From assembly GCA_947427325.1 (NCBI GenBank), contig CANEHP010000093.1:1-8851 (forward strand): DNA of 8,851 nt. Reading direction: 5' to 3'. Below the pieces are notes generated by a model that was not told where the DNA came from, ran no database searches, and saw only the letters and a list, made by a program, of their open reading frames with translations. A program made the translations under genes and the position numbers. This document shows, piece by piece, positions 1 to 4,673 of this stretch; position 1 is the stretch's first letter, and each line of letters begins with the position of its first letter. Source of the stretch: an uncultured Clostridia bacterium. GTDB lineage: Bacteria; Bacillota; Clostridia; Oscillospirales; Ruminococcaceae.

Positions 1-1214
1 CCCTTTATCTCGGCAAATTCGGCAAGATTAAGACAATCCTGCTCAAATTGGCTTTCAATAACTTTATTCGTAATAAATGCAGCTTCATCAGCAAGCTCGC
101 CGTCTCTGTGAAGCACAAGCAGATTTCCCCACATTTTTTTCGCTGTATGTAATGCTTTATTTTTGTCCTTACAAATCAACCGTACATAAAATTTATTTTC
201 AAGCGTTTTATAATCAACTGCAAATCCTTTTTCAGAATCCTCCCAATGAAGCGACTTGCTGTTGTCGTTCATTTTAGCAGCAATAATTATATCCGAAACC
301 ACCGCACTTGCAGTAGGCAGCTTTCCTGCGCCTTTGCCGTAAAACACAACATCACCCGTTGCGTCGCCGCGAACCAAAATTGCGTTAAATACATCATTTA
401 CGCTTGAAAGCTGACTGTTATTTGAAATAAATGCAGGACACACCATAACTGCCGCCTTATCCCTTTTTCTGCTTGCCCAGCCTATAAGCTTTACAGCGCC
501 GCCAAAATCATTACAGTACATTACATCCTCGTGCGTAATTCCTGTTATTCCCTCGGTATGAACGTCCTTGGGGTAAATATGCTTACCGAAAGCCAATGAA
601 GCTAAAATACATATTTTGCGGCAGGTGTCGTGACCGTCCACGTCAGCAGAAGGATTTCTCTCAGCGTAGCCCAAATTCTGAGCCATTTTTAATGCGTCAT
701 CAAATGCCATTTGCTCGCTTATCATTTTTGTCAAGATAAAATTGGTAGTGCCGTTAAGAATGCCGGCGATCTCGTCAATTTCATTGGCGGAAAGACAATG
801 ATGAAGGGGTCTTATTATAGGAATACCGCCGCCCACACTTGCCTCAAAGAAAAAGTTTACATTGTATTCTCTCGCCGTTTTCAGAAGCTCCGCACCCTTT
901 TCAGCTACAAGCTCTTTATTTGAAGTAACTACGCTTTTTCCCGCCTCAAGCAAGGATTTCACAAAGCTATAAGCAGGATTAAGCCCTCCTATAACCTCGG
1001 CAACAACCGAAATTTCAGGATCATTTAAAATTATGTTAAAATCTTTGATAAACTTGTTTTTATGGGGAGAATCCTCAAAATCTCTTAAATCAAGAATATA
1101 TTTAAGCTCAATATCATCTCCAACCTTTTCTTTAATGCTTTCATGGTTTTTATAGAATACTTCCACAGTGCCTGAGCCCACAACACCATATCCCATTACA
1201 GCTATCTTTATCAT
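1..1214 (-). CDS. hom: Homoserine dehydrogenase, C-terminal end cut by window edge
   Basis: This enzyme reduces L-aspartate 4-semialdehyde to homoserine with NAD(P)H, the branch-point step towards threonine and methionine, in the cytosol. The 404 visible residues begin with a Rossmann nucleotide-binding loop (G8-Y-G-V-V-G13), followed by the SNK segment with K100 and the EASVGGGIPII core (about 124-134). The family signature spans about 178-200 and contains E185, D196 and K200, matching the yeast catalytic Glu208/Asp219/Lys223 spacing, so the active site looks intact. From about residue 342 (FYVRL) there is a weak ACT-like regulatory domain, shorter and more diverged than in Bacillus Hom. No stop is reached; judging by family length only a short tail should be missing. 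The ATG at 1214 is supported by AAGGGGAA at 1221-1228. The gene has its own promoter and leader, separate from the miaA operon. Confidence 0.95.
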   Translation of the reverse strand, partial: MIKIAVMGYGVVGSGTVEVFYKNHESIKEKVGDDIELKYILDLRDFEDSPHKNKFIKDFNIILNDPEISVVAEVIGGLNPAYSFVKSLLEAGKSVVTSNKELVAEKGAELLKTAREYNVNFFFEASVGGGIPIIRPLHHCLSANEIDEIAGILNGTTNFILTKMISEQMAFDDALKMAQNLGYAERNPSADVDGHDTCRKICILASLAFGKHIYPKDVHTEGITGITHEDVMYCNDFGGAVKLIGWASRKRDKAAVMVCPAFISNNSQLSSVNDVFNAILVRGDATGDVVFYGKGAGKLPTASAVVSDIIIAAKMNDNSKSLHWEDSEKGFAVDYKTLENKFYVRLICKDKNKALHTAKKMWGNLLVLHRDGELADEAAFITNKVIESQFEQDCLNLAEFAEIK

Positions 1215-1261
1215 TAGCACTTCCCCTTTTTTTCTACATCTATTTTGTTTTATTTAATATA

Positions 1262-1270
1262 TTTATACCA
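1262..1270 (-). promoter_or_regulatory. Second -10-like element (P2) close to hom
   Basis: On the minus strand TGGTATAAA forms an extended -10-like element just after the hairpin. The 11-base string TTATGGTATAA around it is identical to that around the P1 -10 (1263-1273 versus 1369-1379). There is no good -35 at the usual distance. If active it would start transcription near 1255, bypassing the hairpin. Confidence 0.3.
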
Positions 1271-1299
1271 TAAAAAGAGAATTTTGCCCTGCAAAATTC
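1270..1299 (-). terminator. Terminator-like hairpin inside the hom leader
   Basis: On the minus strand GAATTTTGC, a three-base AGG loop and GCAAAATTC form a perfect 9-bp stem, followed directly by TCTTTTTAT. That is the shape of an intrinsic terminator, lying between the P1 promoter and the hom start codon, where it could act as an attenuator. The stem is AT-rich with three G-C pairs, so its efficiency is uncertain. It could instead be a fragment of a dispersed intergenic repeat. Confidence 0.5.
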
Positions 1300-1367
1300 G
1301 ATACCTCTAAACGGTAAAATGTCCTCAGACATTTAAATAATTTTTCCTCTTTCCGCAGTCTGAGGTT

Positions 1368-1396
1368 ATTATACCATAATTACAAAAATCTTACAA
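1368..1396 (-). promoter_or_regulatory. Promoter for hom (P1), sigma-A type
   Basis: Reading the minus strand, TTGTAA (1391-1396) is followed by a 17-base spacer and a perfect TATAAT (1368-1373). TG one base upstream of the -10 makes it an extended -10. Start of transcription is expected near 1361, about 147 bases before the hom ATG. It lies between the miaA 3' hairpin and hom, so hom is probably transcribed separately. This is among the best consensus matches I found in the window. Confidence 0.75.
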
Positions 1397-1409
1397 GGTA
1401 TAAAATGTG

Positions 1410-1464
1410 AAAAATTAAAATATTTATTGTGTTCATATTTTGGCAAAATATGAACACAATAAAT
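1410..1464 (-). terminator. Long AT-rich hairpin after miaA, probable terminator
   Basis: A perfect inverted repeat with 21-base arms (1422-1442 and 1444-1464) around a single central base forms a stem of about 20 bp closed by a small loop. On the minus strand it is followed by a U-rich tail (ATTTTAATTTTT). It begins 13 bases after the miaA stop codon and precedes the hom promoter, so it most likely ends the miaB-to-miaA transcript. The low G+C of the stem is unusual for an intrinsic terminator; an operator-like role cannot be excluded. Confidence 0.65.
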
Positions 1465-1477
1465 TTACTTCAAAATA

Positions 1478-2431
1478 TTATTTTTCTTCGCCAAAGTATT
1501 TAACAATCTCATCAACGGCTTTTTCGTTTAAACCCTTTTCCATATTTAAGCGGTTAAGCGTTTTTTCCTTATTAAACCAGGTAAGCTGTCTTTTGGCATA
1601 ATTACGGGTAGCCTGCTTCAGCCTGTCCGCACACTCGCAAAGCTTCTCTTTACCGTCTATAAAGGGTTTTAGTTCTTTATAGCCGATAGCCTGTGCCGCT
1701 GTAACATAATCGTTATGAGTAAAAAATTCCCTTGCTTCCTCTAATAATCCCTTTTCAAGCATTATATCAACTCTTTTATCAATTCTTTGATATAAAATTT
1801 CTCTCGGATAATCGGGCATAATATAATAAGCCTTGTAGGGACTTTCGGTTAAGCGGCTTTTTTCCTGTGCTTCGGTAATTGTGCTTCCGCTGATTTTATA
1901 TACCTCCAAAGCTCTGATAATTCGGTTTTGATTGTTTGGATGCAGTTTTTCGGCGGCTTTGGGGTCAATCTGCCTAAGTCTTTCCCATAAAGCGTCATTT
2001 CCCTGCTTAACCGCAAGCTTTTTCATTTCTTCACGAAATTCATAATCACAGCCTGTATTATCAAATTTTATATTATTTATTAAGGAGGAAATATATAGCC
2101 CTGTTCCTCCGACTATTATTGGCAGCCTTCCCCTGTTATAAATGTCATAAATCACTTTATGAGCCATTTCCACATAATCTGCCACGGAAAAAGCTTGTTT
2201 TGGCGACAAAAAGTCCATAAGATGATGAGGAACACCCTGCATTTCCTCCTTTGAGGGCTTTGCGGAAGCAATATCCATACCTTTGTAAATCTGCATTGAA
2301 TCTGCCGAAACTATTTCGCCGCCGCACTTTAATGCAAGCCTTATACCCAAATTGGTTTTTCCCGAAGCGGTAGGTCCACATATAATGGGAACAAATATCT
2401 TTTTACGCAAATCAAATTCGGAGTTACTCAC
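1478..2431 (-). CDS. miaA: tRNA dimethylallyltransferase (A37 isopentenylation)
   Basis: MiaA transfers a dimethylallyl group from DMAPP to N6 of adenosine 37 in tRNAs reading UNN codons, giving i6A, the substrate of MiaB. The 317-residue protein has the usual family length. It carries the P-loop GPTASGKT (19-26), the DSMQIYKGMDI segment (44-54) with the substrate-activating aspartate, GVPHHLMDF (66-74), VGGTGLYI (107-114), the RALEVY segment, and a C-terminal TRNYAKRQLTWFN that contacts tRNA. The start is GTG: the codon at 2431-2429 overlaps the mutL TGA in GTGA, and no ATG lies between it and the P-loop. GGA at 2440-2442 gives weak ribosome binding, so translation is probably coupled to mutL. 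The mutL-miaA pairing is conserved across bacteria; the frequent next neighbour hfq is not here. Confidence 0.96.
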   Translation of the reverse strand: MSNSEFDLRKKIFVPIICGPTASGKTNLGIRLALKCGGEIVSADSMQIYKGMDIASAKPSKEEMQGVPHHLMDFLSPKQAFSVADYVEMAHKVIYDIYNRGRLPIIVGGTGLYISSLINNIKFDNTGCDYEFREEMKKLAVKQGNDALWERLRQIDPKAAEKLHPNNQNRIIRALEVYKISGSTITEAQEKSRLTESPYKAYYIMPDYPREILYQRIDKRVDIMLEKGLLEEAREFFTHNDYVTAAQAIGYKELKPFIDGKEKLCECADRLKQATRNYAKRQLTWFNKEKTLNRLNMEKGLNEKAVDEIVKYFGEEK

Positions 2432-4425
2432 TGAATCCGTCCAAAATTCCTTTCAATATTATATTTTGATAAAGTGGTAATAATAGGCCGTCCATGAGGA
2501 CAATAGCGTATGGCGGAATCCTCCCACACTCTTTTGGCAAGCTGCTCCAATTCCTTGTCCGACGTTATGTGATTTGCTTTTATAGCCCCTTTGCAGGCAA
2601 CGCTGTGCAAAATATTATCAAACAGCTCCCCTTCTATATCATCGCCGCCGTTTATCAATATTTCAGCAATCTTCAAAAGAATGTCCTCGGGAGCTTTATC
2701 GGTAATTGCAGAGGGAAATCCCAATATTTCAACCTCCGTATCGGATTTAAAAGATAAATCCAATCCCATATTTTCCAGATAATCCAGATTATCGGATAAA
2801 GCTGTTACCTCCTCCATAGATAAAGTTACGGTTATTCCCTCGGTTAATAGCTGCGAGGTTGATTTTAACTCGCTTTTAAGCGCTTCAAAGCGCAGCCTTT
2901 CGTGTGCGGCATGCTTATCGATCAAAATTAAATTATCGCCGCATTCACAAACAATATATGTTTTAAAAAGCTCGCCGATATATTTTAAATGGGGTTTATA
3001 TTTTTCTTCAACAATGGGATCTGCGATTTGCAAATTTTTTTCTTCCTTAGAGACCGCTTTAATAAAACTGCTTTGATTAATAAAGTTATATTCCTCTGTT
3101 TCCGTCTTTTCCTGTTCGTTATCAATAATCTCTTGTATAAAAATGTTTTTGGGAGGCTGCGGCTTGTAAACAGCCTTGTAACTGTCCATACGGGCAGAAA
3201 CCGCATTTCTATCGGTCTTTATGTTAGCGGCGGGCATATCCTCAGTGTTTTTGAATGCTTTCTCATATGTATTTTCAGTATTTTCATCAAAAACAGTTTC
3301 CTTTTTTTCATTGAAAAAAAACCCTGCGGAATCGGCGCTTGCGGACTTACCGTAAATATTGCTTATCTGAGGAGAGGTTTTATTATTATAAATTTCATCA
3401 TTTTTAGCAGCTTTGCTGCCGATAGTGATTTCCTTTTTATTTTCGCCGTTCAGTATGCCGTTTTTAACTGCCAAAAAAACGGTTTCAAAAATTGCCTTTT
3501 CATTGGCAAATCTCACCTCGGTTTTTGACGGACTGACGTTTACGTCAACATCTGACGGAGGCATATCGATTTTCAACACGCAAGCGGGAAATTTGCCCAC
3601 CATAACGCTGTTTTTATACCCTTCCTCCAAGGCTGCCATACAGGTAGTATTGCGTACCCACCGCCCATTGACAAAGAAATACTGCATCTGCCTGTTTCCT
3701 CGACAGGCATAGGGAGTGGTCACATATCCGCTTACCTTTACATGATTTTGTTCGTATTCCACATCTGTCAGAGCTGCTGCGAACTGCTTACCGAATACGG
3801 AATATACAGCGGAATAAAGCTTTCCGTCACCCGATGTCACAAGAACGGTTTTTCCGTCGCGAATAAAGGAAAAGGCTATATCGGGGTAACTTAATGCAAG
3901 CTTGTCCACCACCGATTGAACATAATTTCCCTCGGCTGAATCTTTTTTTAAGAATTTAAGCCTTGCGGGAGTGTTGAAAAACAAATCGCGCATTATAATG
4001 GTTGTTCCGTCGGGGCAGCCCGTTTGCTCGTGAAGTGTTTCTTCTCCTCCTTCAATATGATATGCTGCGCCAAGGCTGTCGCTTTGCCTTTTTGTCAGAA
4101 CCTCTGTTCTCGATACAGCCGCCACAGACGCCAACGCCTCCCCTCTGAAACCCAGAGTGGAAATACTGTCAAGCTCTTCGGCAGCAGACAGCTTGCTTGT
4201 GGCATGGCGCAAAAAGGCGGTAGGCACTTCTTCAAAAGACATTCCGCAGCCGTTGTCGGTAACTCTCATATATGTAATTCCGCCGTTCTTTATTTCAACG
4301 GTAATTCTTGTTGCTCCTGCGTCAACGGCATTTTCTATCAATTCCTTTATTACCGAGGAAGGTCTTTCAATAACCTCCCCCGCAGCAATAAGCTCATAAA
4401 CGCTTTTATCAAGCAGTTTAATCAT
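2428..4425 (-). CDS. mutL: DNA mismatch repair protein MutL, endonuclease type
   Basis: MutL links mismatch recognition by MutS to strand removal. The 665 residues comprise an N-terminal GHKL ATPase/transducer region (about 1-330) with ELIENAVDAGAT (28-39), DNGCGM (57-62), RHATSKL (73-79) and GFRGEALASV (92-101). A low-complexity linker (about 330-475) follows, then a C-terminal dimerisation and nuclease domain. The latter has DKHAAHERLRFE (503-514; family form DQHAx2Ex4E), ACKGAIKAN (610-618) and CPHGRP (642-647), the metal-binding motifs of latent MutL endonucleases, expected where MutH is absent. Lys replaces the usual Gln at 504; it is not a metal ligand in the known family. The ATG at 4425 is chosen because the family begins right at this point (IKLLDKS..ELIAAGEV) and AAAGGA lies 9 bases upstream (4435-4440). 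The frame stays open 35 codons further up, but those codons fall in repeat DNA. Confidence 0.97.
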   Translation of the reverse strand: MIKLLDKSVYELIAAGEVIERPSSVIKELIENAVDAGATRITVEIKNGGITYMRVTDNGCGMSFEEVPTAFLRHATSKLSAAEELDSISTLGFRGEALASVAAVSRTEVLTKRQSDSLGAAYHIEGGEETLHEQTGCPDGTTIIMRDLFFNTPARLKFLKKDSAEGNYVQSVVDKLALSYPDIAFSFIRDGKTVLVTSGDGKLYSAVYSVFGKQFAAALTDVEYEQNHVKVSGYVTTPYACRGNRQMQYFFVNGRWVRNTTCMAALEEGYKNSVMVGKFPACVLKIDMPPSDVDVNVSPSKTEVRFANEKAIFETVFLAVKNGILNGENKKEITIGSKAAKNDEIYNNKTSPQISNIYGKSASADSAGFFFNEKKETVFDENTENTYEKAFKNTEDMPAANIKTDRNAVSARMDSYKAVYKPQPPKNIFIQEIIDNEQEKTETEEYNFINQSSFIKAVSKEEKNLQIADPIVEEKYKPHLKYIGELFKTYIVCECGDNLILIDKHAAHERLRFEALKSELKSTSQLLTEGITVTLSMEEVTALSDNLDYLENMGLDLSFKSDTEVEILGFPSAITDKAPEDILLKIAEILINGGDDIEGELFDNILHSVACKGAIKANHITSDKELEQLAKRVWEDSAIRYCPHGRPIITTLSKYNIERNFGRIQ

Positions 4426-4446
4426 AAAACTACGTCCTTTCAAAAA

Positions 4447-4466
4447 GAGCTTGATTAGACAGGCTC
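4447..4466 (-). terminator. Hairpin with U-run just before the mutL ribosome binding site
   Basis: On the minus strand GAGCCTG and CAAGCTC pair with one mismatch around a six-base loop and are followed by TTTTTG, then AAAGGA, the mutL Shine-Dalgarno. This resembles a weak intrinsic terminator placed to limit read-through into mutL, or a structure that affects ribosome access. It is also the left end of the repeat element, so the resemblance may be incidental. Confidence 0.3.
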
Positions 4467-4467
4467 T

Positions 4468-4513
4468 CAGCTTACCGAAAAACCTTTGAAAGCTGTATTT
4501 TTTCGGTAAGCTG
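4468..4513. repeat. 15-bp perfect inverted repeat
   Basis: CAGCTTACCGAAAAA (4468-4482) and its exact reverse complement (4499-4513) enclose a 16-base loop. This is the longest perfect stem in the mutS-mutL gap. It lacks a U-tract on the mutL side, so it is not a simple terminator; it could stabilise the transcript or mark processing between mutS and mutL. Confidence 0.8.
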
Positions 4514-4518
4514 TCGCC

Positions 4519-4541
4519 GATTTTCGGCAAAGCCGAAAATC
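4519..4541. repeat. 10-bp perfect hairpin
   Basis: GATTTTCGGC and GCCGAAAATC form a perfect 10-bp stem with a three-base AAA loop. Its left arm could alternatively pair with AAAATCGG at 4543-4550, so more than one fold of this region is possible. Confidence 0.8.
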
Positions 4542-4587
4542 AAAAATCGGGCTAAAGCCTTAATTTTAGGGCTATGATCTTGACTCG

Positions 4588-4612
4588 GGGGAAAACACCG
4601 ATGGTTTTCCCC
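4588..4612. repeat. 9-bp perfect hairpin, extendable
   Basis: GGGGAAAAC (4588-4596) and GTTTTCCCC (4604-4612) form a perfect stem with a seven-base loop. It can be lengthened by two more pairs if one G is bulged. It is the most G-C-rich stem of the element. Confidence 0.75.
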
Positions 4613-4631
4613 GAACCCCCCTTTCATTCCG

Positions 4632-4658
4632 AAAAAGGAAAGTCGAGACTTTTTCGAC
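4632..4658 (-). terminator. Terminator-like hairpin after mutS
   Basis: On the minus strand GTCGA and TCGAC pair around a seven-base loop, followed by TTTCCTTTTT, starting 15 bases past the mutS stop. An overlapping alternative stem pairs AGACT with AGTCT. The stem is short, so any termination would be partial; it could lower mutL and miaA expression relative to mutS. Confidence 0.35.
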
Positions 4659-4673
4659 AGTCTGAGAGCTTGA

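Larger units (their letters stand above)
1215..1361 (-). promoter_or_regulatory. hom 5' leader, possible attenuator
   Basis: This is the expected untranslated leader of the hom mRNA. An 8-bp pair CCTCAGAC/GTCTGAGG (plus-strand 1359-1366 and 1323-1330) sits at its very 5' end; if transcription starts at about 1361 the first bases of the stem may not be transcribed. A competing small hairpin ATGTC/GACAT uses the same downstream arm. A terminator-like hairpin follows. It is too short for, and lacks the conserved core of, a T-box, lysine or SAM-I riboswitch, so I assign no ligand. A regulatory role is inference from the layout. Confidence 0.4.

Noticed and set aside
503..510. Loss of MutL nuclease function because of Lys in place of Gln (MutL residues 503-510, DKHAAHER)
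   Set aside because: The Asp, His and Glu residues of the motif and the ACKGAIKAN and CPHGRP motifs are all present, so activity should be retained. The numbers given here are protein residues.
1215..1361. Known riboswitch (T-box, lysine, SAM-I) upstream of hom
   Set aside because: The leader is too short and I could not find the T-box sequence or the conserved cores of the lysine or SAM-I classes.
2989..3528. Plus-strand open frame of 179 codons opposite the mutL linker
   Set aside because: It is a low-complexity hydrophobic translation antisense to the MutL linker, with no recognisable domain; a shadow frame.
4426..4530. 35-codon upstream extension of mutL
   Set aside because: MutL proteins begin at the IKLLDKS-like segment; the added residues come from repeat DNA, and the ATG at 4425 has its own well-spaced AAAGGA.
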